A stretch of DNA of 64,000 nucleotides, from assembly GCA_944326255.1 (NCBI GenBank), contig CALVDG010000006.1:36924-100923 (forward strand). The letters are read 5' to 3'. The notes beneath the pieces were generated by a model that saw nothing but the letters and a program-made list of their open reading frames with translations, was not told the DNA's origin and did not search any database. Origin of the DNA: an uncultured Bacteroidales bacterium. Its GTDB lineage: Bacteria; Bacteroidota; Bacteroidia; Bacteroidales; UBA932. Below, piece after piece: positions 1 to 8,691 of the stretch. Every line of letters begins with the position of its first letter. Within the stretch, counting starts at the first letter, position 1. A program made the position numbers and the translations under genes.

Positions 1-170
1 TCGGACGCGGCCGGGCCCGCCAGGGTATTTTTGAAGGCGACCTGTCGGCCGGCGAGCTGGAGATAGGCCAGGGTGTCTCCCTCATCTCAGACCTGCCCTC
101 GGCTGCCGACATCGTCCGCTCAATGGTGGACGGCTACCGCAAGGCTGTGGCCGGGATGGAGGTGCTGTAA
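1..170 (+). CDS. C-terminal end of a FabK-like enoyl-ACP reductase / nitronate monooxygenase (partial)
   Basis: Only the last 55 codons are present, reading in frame from base 3 to a TAA at 168-170. The tail contains FEGDLSAGELEIGQG followed by an amphipathic helix, which resembles the C-terminus of FMN-dependent nitronate monooxygenase/FabK proteins of Bacteroidota, where a G-x-x-E/L-GQ segment closes the flavin-binding TIM barrel. Those enzymes either reduce enoyl-ACP in fatty-acid synthesis or oxidise alkyl nitronates. The barrel core lies outside the window, so the family call rests on this short tail and the substrate cannot be told. Confidence 0.5.
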   Translation, partial: GRGRARQGIFEGDLSAGELEIGQGVSLISDLPSAADIVRSMVDGYRKAVAGMEVL

Positions 171-335
171 TGCTCCCGTTGTGGAGGATGTAAAATAGGA
201 ACTTGCGTAGGTGTTTTACATCTGCTAAAGGCCTGTTTGTCAAAATGAGAAATATAGGTGTGAATTTCGGAAATTCCGTGTATTTGGCACAATCGTTGCT
301 AGCACGGACTCAGAATTTTTAAAGAGTTATTATAT

Positions 336-1460
336 ATGCGTTATCTGAAAATTGCGGTTTTGGGCCTCTGTGCCGTTATCGGCATGACATCATGCAAGCA
401 GAAGGCTCAGGGCCAGATGGAGGCGGTTACGTATCCGCTTCTTAAAGTATTTCCCGAGGACAGATCTCTGTCAGTCAGCTACTCTGCTGTCATAGAGGGA
501 AAACAGGATGTGGAAGTGAGACCCCAGGTTTCAGGATTCGTTACGGATGTCCTGGTAAAGGAGGGGGCCAAGGTTAAGAAAGGGCAGACGCTGTTCGTGA
601 TAGACACTATCCCCTATGCCGCAGCATACAGGCAGGCCAAGGCCGCTGTCGCTACTGCTGAGGCCCAGCTGGCTACAGCCGAGCTCTCCCTGGAGGGAAG
701 CGAGGACCTGTATGCCGACAAGGTGATTTCGGATTTTGAGCTCCAGACGGCCCGCAACTCGTACAACAGCGCGGTCGCCGCTCTCAGACAGGCTGAGGCC
801 GCTGAGGCAAGCGCGGCTCAGAACCTTTCCTACGCTATCGTGAAGAGCCCTGTCAACGGTTCGGCCGGCATGACTTCGGTGAGAGTGGGAGCGCTGGTGA
901 GCGCGTCCATGGCGGAGCCCCTGATAAGTGTTTCGGACAATTCCCAGATGTACGTATATTTCTCCCTGCCTGAGAAGGAGGTGCTCTCAATGACCCGTCA
1001 GTACGGCTCCATCGACAACACCGTGGACTCTTTCCAGCCGGTGTCGCTGACCATGGCCGACGGCTCCACTTATGAGCATCAGGGTCATATCGACGTGATC
1101 AGCCGTATCGTGGACAAGGGTACCGGTGCGGTGAGCGTCAGGGCCGTGTTCGACAATCCTGACGGCCGTCTGATGAGCGGCGGCTCAGGCCGTGTCAATG
1201 TGTCGTATGACAGGACGGGCTGCATCGTAATTCCTCAGGAGGCGACATATGAGATACAGGACAAGATATTTGTTTACAAGGTGATTGACGGCAAGGCGGT
1301 GTCCAGCGAGATAAAGGTGTTCCGTCTCAACAACGGTCGGGAATATATCGTTGAGAGCGGTCTGTCCGAGGGCGATGTGATAGTGTCCGAGGGAGCCGGT
1401 CTGCTCAGGGAGGGCACTCCGATAACAGGTACGCCTGTCAATTCTAACGAAGGAGAGTAA
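336..1460 (+). CDS. RND efflux periplasmic adaptor lipoprotein (AcrA/MexE type)
   Basis: 374-residue membrane fusion protein that would link the inner-membrane pump encoded next to an outer-membrane channel. A lipoprotein signal ends at VIGMTSC (Cys20). Residues about 50-92 form the first half of a lipoyl-like domain (SGFVTDVLVKEGAKVKKGQ), about 95-165 an Ala/Glu-rich coiled-coil hairpin, then the second lipoyl half (IVKSPVNGSAG) and beta-barrel and membrane-proximal domains. It is followed after 3 nt by the permease gene, so the two are co-transcribed. No regulator is adjacent and no clear promoter motif was found in the 165 bp upstream. Substrate unknown; family assignment is secure. Confidence 0.93.
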   Translation: MRYLKIAVLGLCAVIGMTSCKQKAQGQMEAVTYPLLKVFPEDRSLSVSYSAVIEGKQDVEVRPQVSGFVTDVLVKEGAKVKKGQTLFVIDTIPYAAAYRQAKAAVATAEAQLATAELSLEGSEDLYADKVISDFELQTARNSYNSAVAALRQAEAAEASAAQNLSYAIVKSPVNGSAGMTSVRVGALVSASMAEPLISVSDNSQMYVYFSLPEKEVLSMTRQYGSIDNTVDSFQPVSLTMADGSTYEHQGHIDVISRIVDKGTGAVSVRAVFDNPDGRLMSGGSGRVNVSYDRTGCIVIPQEATYEIQDKIFVYKVIDGKAVSSEIKVFRLNNGREYIVESGLSEGDVIVSEGAGLLREGTPITGTPVNSNEGE

Positions 1461-1463
1461 CGT

Positions 1464-4400
1464 ATGAATCTAAAGACGTTCATAGACCGGCCTATCCTGT
1501 CGGTCGCAATATCGACATTCCTGGTGCTGGTGGGTATCATTGCGCTGGCAATTCTGCCTATCGAGCAATACCCGGATATCGCACCTCCTACCATCCGCGT
1601 ATCCACGACCTACAGCGGTGCCAACGCCACGGCCGTGCAGAACGCGGTGATAGCTCCTCTGGAGGAGGCCATCAACGGTGTGGAGGACATGACCTATATG
1701 ACTTCCGAGGCAAGTAACTCCGGAAGTGCTTCCATTACAGTATATTTCAAGCAGGGAATTGACCCTGATATGGCTGCGGTCAACGTACAGAACCGCGTGT
1801 CCAGAGCCACATCCCTGCTGCCGGCGGAGGTTACCAGGGTCGGTGTCGAGGTGTCCAAGCGTCAGAGCAGTACCCTGAAGGTATTTGCCCTTGTGTCGCC
1901 TGACAGCACATACGACGAGACCTTCCTCACCAACTACCTTTCCATCAATGTGAAACCTCAGATCCAGCGTATCTCCGGTGTGGGCGACTGCAACGTGATG
2001 GGCGGTGACTATGCGATGCGTGTGTGGATGAAGCCTGACGTGATGGCCCAGTACGGTCTGATACCTTCCGATGTCAGCGCGGCTCTGTCCAGCCAGAACA
2101 TCGAGGCCTCGACCGGTGCCATAGGTGAGAATTCCGACAACGTCTTCCAGTACACCCTCCGTTACAAGGGCCGTCTGTCCACTGAGGAGGAGTTCGGAGA
2201 GATAGTCATCCGGGCCTATGACGACGGCCGTGTCCTGAAGCTGAAGGATATCGCCGACATCGAGCTCGGTGCGGTCTCCTACAACTTCGAGGGCCGTGTG
2301 AAGGGTGCTCCCGGTGTTACCTGTATGATCAACCAGACTGCCGGAAGTAACGCCAACGAGATCATCAAGGAGATAGACGCATATCTGGAGACGGTGAAGG
2401 CTGATCTGCCCAAAGGTATTGAGATAATAGACATCATGAGTACCAAGGACTTCCTCGACGCCTCCATACAGGAGGTGATAAAGACTCTCTTCGAGACCAT
2501 CCTGCTCGTGGTACTGGTGGTGTACATCTTCCTGCAGAGTCCGAGGGCGACCCTCATCCCTACGATATGTATCTTCGTCGCGCTGATTGCGACATTCGCA
2601 TTCATGATAGTGGCCGGCTTCACCATCAACCTGATCACCCTCTTCGCGCTGATCCTGGTTATCGGTACGGTCGTGGACGATGCCATAATAGTCGTCGAGG
2701 CGGTGCAGGCACGCTTCGACATGGGTTACAGGTCTGCATATAAAGCCGCGATGGACGGTGTCGAGGGTGTGTCCGCAGCCGTCGTGTCCGCGACGCTGGT
2801 CTTCATGGCCGTGTTCATCCCCGTATCCTTCCTGGGCGGTACCTCCGGTCTGTTCTACAAGCAGTTCGGTCTGACCATGGCTGCGGCGGTAGGTTTCTCG
2901 GCCATCAACGCCCTTACTCTCTCGCCCGCGCTCTGCGCCCTGATCATGAAGCCCAACGAGATCGTGGCTCCCGGTGAGAAGCCCAAGCAGTTCTCGACCA
3001 GGTTCAGAATCGCTTTCGAGGCATCATTCGGACGTATGATCACCAAGTACAAGGGCGGAGTGAAGTTCTTCATCAAGCACAAGTGGGTAGGTGTAGGCAC
3101 TCTTGTTGCGGCCTGCGGTCTGCTCGTGTACTTCATGGCCACGGCGAAGACATCCCTGGTGCCCAACGAGGATACCGGTTCGCTCTTCATCAGTGTGGAC
3201 GCGGCTCCCGGTACCACTCTTGCAGAGACCAATGACATTCTGACCGAGATGCAGAACAGCATCAAGGACATCGAGGAGATCCAGACCTACAACCAGGTGG
3301 CCGGTTTTTCCTTCTCCGGTAGCGGTGCCTCGCACGCCATGATGATGATACGTCTCAAGGACTGGAGCCTGCGTCCCGACAAGGACCAGAGCTATACTGC
3401 GGTCATTGAGAAGATATACGCCAATACGGCCCATATCAAGAACGCGCAGATCTTCATCTTCGCACCTCCTATGATTTCCGGTTACGGTACCGGCAACAGC
3501 TTCTTCGTAGACCTTCAGGACCGTTCGGGCCGTGGCATCGATGCGCTGGAGGAGGTGACCCAGGGCTTTATAGCCGCTCTCAACGAGAGACCCGAGGTGC
3601 AGATGGCCTATACCTCGTTCAGCTCCGATTTTCCTCAGTATCAGATAGACGTGGATGCGGCCAAATGTATCCGTGCCGGTACTACCACAGACGCGGTGCT
3701 CTCCGTGCTGTCGGGCTACTACGGCAGTATGTACGTGTCCAACTTCAACCGTTTCACCAAGCTCTACCGTGTCATCCTGCAGGCTCCGCCCGAGTTCAGG
3801 GACAATATGCAGTCGCTCGATGACGTGTATGTGCGCACGACCGACGGTATGGCTCCCGTAAGCCAGTTCGTGACACTGACCAAGATATACGGAGCCGAGG
3901 TGCTCAACCGCTTCAATATGTTCACCTCCATCACCGTGCAGGGTATGCCTAATCCCGGATACAGTTCGGGAGACATCATCGCCGCCATCGAGGAGGTCAG
4001 CAAGGAAGCCCTGCCTACCGGTTTCGGCTACGAGTTCTCCGGCATGACCCGTGAGGAGGCCGAGCTGGCCGAGTCCAATACCACGGCCATAGTGTATGTG
4101 ATCTGCGTGATATTCATCTACCTGATTCTCTGCGGTATGTACGAGAGTCTCTTCCTGCCGCTCGCGGTGCTTTGCTCAGTGCCGTTCGGTCTGATGGGAA
4201 GTTACTTCTTCACCAAGCTGTGCGGTATGGAGAGCAACATCTACACCCAGGTCGGTATGGTCATGCTGATCGGTCTGCTGTCAAAGACGGCGATCCTGAT
4301 TACCGAATACGGCTCGCAGCGTAGAAAGAGGGGCATGTCCCTCAGTGCGGCGGCTCTGTCCGCAGCCGGAGTGCGACTCAGGCCTATCCTTATGACAGTG

Positions 4401-4607
4401 CTTACCATGGTGATCGGTCTGCTGCCTCTGATTACTGCTTCGGGTGTAGGTGCCAACGGTTACCGTTCCCTCGGTATCGGTACTGCCGGCGGTATGGTGG
4501 TCGGAACCATCGCCCTTATGTTCATCACGCCCATGTTCTTCGTCATCTTCCAGTATGTGGAGGAGAAGGTAATGGGTAAAAGAAAGGAGGAAAGAGCAGC
4601 ATTATGA
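1464..4607 (+). CDS. RND multidrug efflux permease (HAE1 family, AcrB/MexF-like)
   Basis: 1047-residue inner-membrane proton-driven pump, the normal length for HAE1 transporters. It has the N-terminal signature FIDRPILSVAISTFLVLVG and IEQYPDIAPP, a large periplasmic loop, a transmembrane block at about 340-500, a second periplasmic loop and a final transmembrane block from about 870. The TM4 proton-relay pair is present in GTVVDDAIIVVEAV. It sits between an adaptor (3 nt upstream) and an outer-membrane factor whose start overlaps its stop (ATGA), so the three make a full tripartite exporter. The substrate (drug, bile salt, fatty acid) cannot be read from the sequence. It differs clearly from the second RND pump at 54 kb. 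Confidence 0.96.
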   Translation: MNLKTFIDRPILSVAISTFLVLVGIIALAILPIEQYPDIAPPTIRVSTTYSGANATAVQNAVIAPLEEAINGVEDMTYMTSEASNSGSASITVYFKQGIDPDMAAVNVQNRVSRATSLLPAEVTRVGVEVSKRQSSTLKVFALVSPDSTYDETFLTNYLSINVKPQIQRISGVGDCNVMGGDYAMRVWMKPDVMAQYGLIPSDVSAALSSQNIEASTGAIGENSDNVFQYTLRYKGRLSTEEEFGEIVIRAYDDGRVLKLKDIADIELGAVSYNFEGRVKGAPGVTCMINQTAGSNANEIIKEIDAYLETVKADLPKGIEIIDIMSTKDFLDASIQEVIKTLFETILLVVLVVYIFLQSPRATLIPTICIFVALIATFAFMIVAGFTINLITLFALILVIGTVVDDAIIVVEAVQARFDMGYRSAYKAAMDGVEGVSAAVVSATLVFMAVFIPVSFLGGTSGLFYKQFGLTMAAAVGFSAINALTLSPALCALIMKPNEIVAPGEKPKQFSTRFRIAFEASFGRMITKYKGGVKFFIKHKWVGVGTLVAACGLLVYFMATAKTSLVPNEDTGSLFISVDAAPGTTLAETNDILTEMQNSIKDIEEIQTYNQVAGFSFSGSGASHAMMMIRLKDWSLRPDKDQSYTAVIEKIYANTAHIKNAQIFIFAPPMISGYGTGNSFFVDLQDRSGRGIDALEEVTQGFIAALNERPEVQMAYTSFSSDFPQYQIDVDAAKCIRAGTTTDAVLSVLSGYYGSMYVSNFNRFTKLYRVILQAPPEFRDNMQSLDDVYVRTTDGMAPVSQFVTLTKIYGAEVLNRFNMFTSITVQGMPNPGYSSGDIIAAIEEVSKEALPTGFGYEFSGMTREEAELAESNTTAIVYVICVIFIYLILCGMYESLFLPLAVLCSVPFGLMGSYFFTKLCGMESNIYTQVGMVMLIGLLSKTAILITEYGSQRRKRGMSLSAAALSAAGVRLRPILMTVLTMVIGLLPLITASGVGANGYRSLGIGTAGGMVVGTIALMFITPMFFVIFQYVEEKVMGKRKEERAAL

Positions 4608-6004
4608 GAAAGACAATATTGATATCAATGGCGGTGCTGATGGCCAGCGGATGCTCCATCTACCGCAAATACGAGAGGCCTGAGAATATAGTCCCGATGG
4701 ACAGTCTGTACAGGGCTGAGCTGGTATCCCCGGATGATGCAGCCGCAGCGGCCGACAGTTCCTCTTTCGGCTACATGCCATGGGAAGAGATGTTTACAGA
4801 CCCTCATCTTCAGGAACTTATCCGTACAGGTCTGGAGAACAACACCGATCTGCTCAGCGCGGCTCTCCGTGTACAGCAGGCCCAGGCCCGTCTGAAAGCC
4901 TCGAAATGGGCTTATTCCCCTTCGCTCAATCTGGGTCCTCAGGCAGGGTACAATTACTCCCTTAGCGGTGGAGCCGGCACAGGCTCAGGCTCCTACAACC
5001 TCGGCGGCTCAGTCAGCTGGGACATCGACCTTTTCGGCTCGCTGCTCAACGCCAAGCGCGGAGCCCATGCCGCACTCCTGCAGCAGGAGGCTTATCAGCA
5101 GGCCGTGCGCTCCCAGCTCATAGCCACTATAGCCAATACCTACTATTCGCTTCTGATGCTCGATGAGCAGGTCAGGGTCAGCGAGGAGAACGTGGCTCTG
5201 TGGGCAGAGCAGATAAGGTCCATGGAGTCAATGCTGAAGGTGGGTCGTGTCAATGAGAATGCCGTTACCCAGTCCCGTGCACAGCTTTATGGTCTGGAGG
5301 CGTCGCTGGCCGATATGAAGCGTCAGCGTCAGGAGGCGGAGAACGCTCTCTGCTCCATCCTGGGCTCAGTATATACCAGGATAGAAAGGAGTACCATCGA
5401 CGAGCAGGCTCTTCCTCAGGATTTCTCGGTGGGAGTGCCTCTGGAACTGCTCTCCAACCGTCCCGACGTCTATCAGGCGGAGATGGCCCTGGCCAGTGCG
5501 TATTATTCCACCAACCAGGCCCGCTCGGCCTTCTATCCCAAGCTCACCCTTTCTGGCAGTGCCGGATGGACGGGAGCATTCGGACAGGCCGTGGCCAATC
5601 CCGGCGGACTGATCATCAACGCCCTGGCCCAGCTCGCCCAGCCTATTTTCAATAAGGGTCAGCTCACATCCAATCTGCGCGTGGCCAAGGCTGAGGAGGA
5701 GATAGCCAGACTGACTTACAAGCAGACCCTGCTCGATGCCGGAGAGGAGGTCAACAACAACCTCTACGCCCTTGAGATCTACGACGAGATGCTCCGGAAG
5801 CACCAGGCCCAGCTTGATGACCTGGAGCGCACCGTTGAGACAGCGGAGTCCCTTTACCGTAGGAGTTCCAAGATGACCTACCTTGAGGTGCTGACCGCCC
5901 GTCAGTCCCTGCTCACGGCACAGCTCAACGTGGTATCCGACAAGTACCTGCTGCTGCAGACCACAGTCAACCTGTACCGCTCCCTCGGAGGAGGAAGACA
6001 GTAA
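4604..6004 (+). CDS. RND outer-membrane channel lipoprotein (NodT/OprM family, TolC-like)
   Basis: 466 residues; outer-membrane factor of the tripartite pump. The lipobox ASGC (Cys17) gives a lipid-anchored mature protein, as in OprM. Two repeated OEP domains follow: the first has long coiled-coil helices (AALRVQQAQARLKASKWAY) and SWDIDLFGSLLNAKRGA, the second has the NRPDVYQAEMALASAYYSTN signature and ends in VNLYRSLGGG. The start codon overlaps the permease stop by 4 nt, so translational coupling is likely. Reliable at family level. Confidence 0.94.
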   Translation: MRKTILISMAVLMASGCSIYRKYERPENIVPMDSLYRAELVSPDDAAAAADSSSFGYMPWEEMFTDPHLQELIRTGLENNTDLLSAALRVQQAQARLKASKWAYSPSLNLGPQAGYNYSLSGGAGTGSGSYNLGGSVSWDIDLFGSLLNAKRGAHAALLQQEAYQQAVRSQLIATIANTYYSLLMLDEQVRVSEENVALWAEQIRSMESMLKVGRVNENAVTQSRAQLYGLEASLADMKRQRQEAENALCSILGSVYTRIERSTIDEQALPQDFSVGVPLELLSNRPDVYQAEMALASAYYSTNQARSAFYPKLTLSGSAGWTGAFGQAVANPGGLIINALAQLAQPIFNKGQLTSNLRVAKAEEEIARLTYKQTLLDAGEEVNNNLYALEIYDEMLRKHQAQLDDLERTVETAESLYRRSSKMTYLEVLTARQSLLTAQLNVVSDKYLLLQTTVNLYRSLGGGRQ

Positions 6005-6010
6005 TGTGAT

Positions 6011-7435
6011 ATGAGACGATACAAGATATTCATGACAGCCGTCGCCATGCTTGTGGTGGCGGCTTCTTGCAAGGAAGGCAAGGCTCCTGAGCCATACGGC
6101 CCGCTGCCTACAGCCGCTCAGCTGGAGTGGCAGAAGATGGAGTATTATATGTTCGTACACTTCGGTCCCAATACATTCACCGACAGTGAGTGGGGAACTG
6201 GCGAGGAGGATCCGGACGTGTTCGCGCCCACGGCCCTGGACTGCAACCAGTGGGCCAGGATAGCCAGGGAAGCAGGGATGAAAGGTATCATCATCACGGC
6301 CAAGCACCACGACGGCTTCTGTCTGTGGCCCAGCAAATACAGCCGGCATACCGTAGCTCAGAGCGCATGGCGGGACGGTCAGGGAGACGTGTTGCGCGAG
6401 CTTTCCGACGCCTGTGCCAGATATGGCCTTAAGTTCGGAGTGTATATCTCGCCGTGGGACCGGAACCATCCCGCATACGGTACCGAGCAGTACAACGAGG
6501 TGTTCGCCGGCACCATATCCGAGGTGCTCAGCGAATACGGAGATGTATTTGAACTCTGGTTTGACGGGGCGGATGACCGTCAGGGAGACGCTCCAAGCAC
6601 TTACAGGTGGAAGTATTTCAATGCTACGGCTACGACTATTCAGCCCGATGTGGTTATCTTCAGTGACGTCGGCCCGGGATGCCGCTGGGTGGGCAATGAG
6701 CGCGGCTACGCCGGAGAGACCAACTGGTCCAGACTGGATGTGAATGGTTTTGCACCGGGACGGCTTTCTCCCTCATGGGATACTCTCAACACCGGCAATG
6801 TCCACGGCAGCCGGTGGCTTCCTGCCGAGGCCGATGTCTCCATACGTCCCGGCTGGTTCTATTCTCCCTCCACCGATGACAGGCTCAAGACGGTGGACGA
6901 GCTGATGGACATCTACTATGCTTCCGTAGGCCGCAATGCCAACCTGCTGCTCAACGTTCCGCCCGACCGCTCGGGCCGGATCAGCCCCGTGGACTCGGCC
7001 CGTCTGATGGAGTTCCGGGATGCCCGCGAGGAGGCTTTCCATGCCGACTATGCCAAGATGTCCCGTGCCCTCTCCGAGTCAGTGCGCCGCAATTCTCCCC
7101 GCTATGCGGCTTCCAATGCCGTGGACGGGCGTTATTCCACCTACTGGGCAACGGACGACAGCGTGACCTCGGCGTCATTCACCGTGTATTTCCGTCGGGA
7201 CAGAGAGGTAAGTGCCGTGATGATGCAGGAGTACATCCCTCTGGGCCAGAGAGTGAAGGCATTCAGCGTAGAATGTAAGCTGGCCGATACCGGGGAGTGG
7301 AAGGAAGTATGCCGAGGTACGACGATAGGCTATAAGCGTATCATGCGTTTTCCTGCGGTCAAGGCTTCTGAGGTGCGCTTCAATATTCTGGATTCCTATG
7401 CGTGCCCGCTTATCAACAATGTCGCGATTTATTGA
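6011..7435 (+). CDS. GH29 alpha-L-fucosidase lipoprotein with C-terminal discoidin-like domain
   Basis: 474 residues with a lipoprotein signal (VVAASC, Cys20). The catalytic domain is of glycoside hydrolase family 29: HFGPNTFTDSEWG (about 50-62), the KHHDGFCLWPS block (98-108), and ELWFDGAD, in which Asp185 matches the family nucleophile. From about residue 345 an F5/8 type C-like beta-sandwich (ASNAVDGRYSTYWATDD) probably binds glycan. It would release terminal fucose from host mucin or milk glycans, outside the cell or in the periplasm. It starts only 6 nt after the efflux channel gene, so it may be transcribed with the pump, which is an odd pairing; no SusC/SusD pair is nearby. GH29 members vary in linkage preference, which is not predictable here. 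Confidence 0.9.
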   Translation: MRRYKIFMTAVAMLVVAASCKEGKAPEPYGPLPTAAQLEWQKMEYYMFVHFGPNTFTDSEWGTGEEDPDVFAPTALDCNQWARIAREAGMKGIIITAKHHDGFCLWPSKYSRHTVAQSAWRDGQGDVLRELSDACARYGLKFGVYISPWDRNHPAYGTEQYNEVFAGTISEVLSEYGDVFELWFDGADDRQGDAPSTYRWKYFNATATTIQPDVVIFSDVGPGCRWVGNERGYAGETNWSRLDVNGFAPGRLSPSWDTLNTGNVHGSRWLPAEADVSIRPGWFYSPSTDDRLKTVDELMDIYYASVGRNANLLLNVPPDRSGRISPVDSARLMEFRDAREEAFHADYAKMSRALSESVRRNSPRYAASNAVDGRYSTYWATDDSVTSASFTVYFRRDREVSAVMMQEYIPLGQRVKAFSVECKLADTGEWKEVCRGTTIGYKRIMRFPAVKASEVRFNILDSYACPLINNVAIY

Positions 7436-7540
7436 CGAAGTGTCCCGATCTTGTGACATATTGGTGACATTATGTCCGCATAAGCTGACGTGGTATCGGA
7501 TTTGCAGAGGCATAAGTCAGAAATTTTAAAATTTAAAGTT

Positions 7541-8023
7541 ATGATTACCGAAAAATTACAGAATGCGATCAATGATCAGATAATTGCTGAGATGTGGTCG
7601 GCAAACCTCTATCTTTCCATGTCTTTCTATCTTGAGAAAGAGGGTTATGACGGACTGTCACACTGGATGAAGAGGCAGTCTCAGGAAGAACTGGAACATG
7701 CATACGATATGGCTTCGTTCCTTCAGAAGAGAGGCGGTACAGCCAAGGTCAGCATGGTGGACGTGGTTCCTCAGGGCTGGGGCAGCGTTCAGGAAGTCTT
7801 CAAGCACGTATATGAGCACGAGTGCCACGTGACATCCCTGATTGACAAGATCGTGGACATCGCCCGTGAGGAGAAGGACAAACCTTCCGAGGATTTCTTC
7901 ATGGGATATATCCGCGAGCAGGTGGAGGAAGAGGCTACTACGCTCTCAATCTACGAGAAGGTCCAGAAAGCCGGCGAGGCCGGTCTCGTAATGCTGGACA
8001 GCAAGCTCGGCGAGCGCAAATAA
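7541..8023 (+). CDS. ftnA: Ferritin (non-haem iron storage protein)
   Basis: 160 residues, a typical bacterial ferritin length. The four-helix bundle shows the ferroxidase ligands: Glu in the first helix (NDQIIAEMWSANLYLSM), the E-x-x-H pair in SQEELEHAYDMA, and later glutamates in EEEATTLSIYEKV. It stores iron as a ferric mineral in a 24-mer in the cytoplasm and limits Fenton chemistry. An in-frame upstream start at 7490 would add 17 residues with no ferritin similarity, so the ATG at 7541, after an AT-rich leader, is preferred. Monocistronic, followed by its own terminator. Confidence 0.95.
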   Translation: MITEKLQNAINDQIIAEMWSANLYLSMSFYLEKEGYDGLSHWMKRQSQEELEHAYDMASFLQKRGGTAKVSMVDVVPQGWGSVQEVFKHVYEHECHVTSLIDKIVDIAREEKDKPSEDFFMGYIREQVEEEATTLSIYEKVQKAGEAGLVMLDSKLGERK

Positions 8024-8044
8024 TCACAGCTGACTGAAAAGAAC

Positions 8045-8077
8045 AAAGGGCTGACCCTCTGCGGGCCGGCCCTTTTT
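8045..8077 (+). terminator. Rho-independent terminator of the ferritin gene
   Basis: An AAAGGGC arm and a GCCCTTT arm enclose a GC-rich imperfect inner stem, followed by a short T run; it begins 22 nt after the ferritin stop. Confidence 0.75.
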
Positions 8078-8092
8078 CGTATCAGCTATGTC

Positions 8093-8434
8093 TTATTGGT
8101 ACTTGCCTAGTTCGTCTATAATAGCGGTGTTGATAAAGCCGTTTATGGTCATTCCGAGTCCTGCTGCTGTGGTTGCGACTCTGCTATGAAGGTCTGACGG
8201 CATACGGAGAACAAGTCTGCCACTGTATGGTTTCGCAGGCTTGACGCCACGGGCTTTACAGCTGCTGAGATATTCATCGACAGCTCCTTCAAAATCAGAT
8301 ACCAGTTCTGAAACCGTTTCCCCCTCATAGGAGATGCAGTCCTTTTTCATCCCGAGAACTTTTCCATAAAGGCAGTTGTCCTCCTGACTGAACTCTACGC
8401 TGCCGGTATATCCTTTATAATTCAGTAAGCTCAT
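8093..8434 (-). CDS. HicB-family antitoxin-like protein without HicA
   Basis: 113 residues. The N-terminal half has the HicB partial RNase-H-like fold (GYTGSVEFSQEDNCLYGKVLGMKKDCISYEGETVSEL) and the C-terminal half a ribbon-helix-helix segment (RLVLRMPSDLHSRVATTAAGLGMTINGFINTAI). HicB proteins normally neutralise a HicA mRNA interferase and repress their own operon. No HicA-sized reading frame is found on either side: the upstream gap to the Arc-like gene is 65 bp and the downstream side is the ferritin terminator. It is therefore an orphan HicB, possibly a stand-alone regulator co-transcribed with the SPFH and Arc genes. Confidence 0.85.
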   Translation of the reverse strand: MSLLNYKGYTGSVEFSQEDNCLYGKVLGMKKDCISYEGETVSELVSDFEGAVDEYLSSCKARGVKPAKPYSGRLVLRMPSDLHSRVATTAAGLGMTINGFINTAIIDELGKYQ

Positions 8435-8499
8435 TGTTTCATGCTTTTTAAGTTAGTATTGTCAATCAAGTACGTCATAATCTGCCTCATTGCGTTGGT

Positions 8500-8676
8500 T
8501 TACTGTGGCTTTTTGGCGGGGAGGCGGCCGGAGCGGCGCAGGGCGTCGTCGATGAGCCACTGGAGCTGGCCGTTGATCGAGCGGAACTCGTCAGCGGCCC
8601 ATTTCTCCAGGGCCTCCATCGTGGCGGCGTCTACGCGGAGCACGAAACTTTTGGTCTTGGACTGCTCTTTTGCCAT
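8500..8676 (-). CDS. Arc-family ribbon-helix-helix DNA-binding protein, 58 aa
   Basis: A 58-codon gene from ATG at 8676 to TAA at 8500. The protein starts MAKEQSKTKSFVLRVDAATM and has an RHH beta strand (KSFVLRVD) and two helices (ALEKWAADEFRSINGQLQWLIDDALRRSG); the N-G-x-L/I-x-x-L-I-D-x-A-L pattern matches Arc/MetJ-type repressors. It begins 15 nt after the stop of the SPFH gene, so the two form an operon, and it probably autoregulates it. In Bacteroidales, SPFH genes are often followed by a small Arc-like gene; this is general knowledge, not checked here. Confidence 0.88.
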   Translation of the reverse strand: MAKEQSKTKSFVLRVDAATMEALEKWAADEFRSINGQLQWLIDDALRRSGRLPAKKPQ

Positions 8677-8691
8677 CTTGTTTCTATTGTT

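Noticed and set aside
5366..6469. 367-codon open frame on the minus strand
   Set aside because: It is antisense to the efflux channel and fucosidase genes, which have clear domains; its composition is that of a shadow frame.
8435..8499. Possible HicA toxin gene next to the HicB-like gene
   Set aside because: The gap is 65 bp, too short for HicA, and no HicA-like frame exists downstream either.
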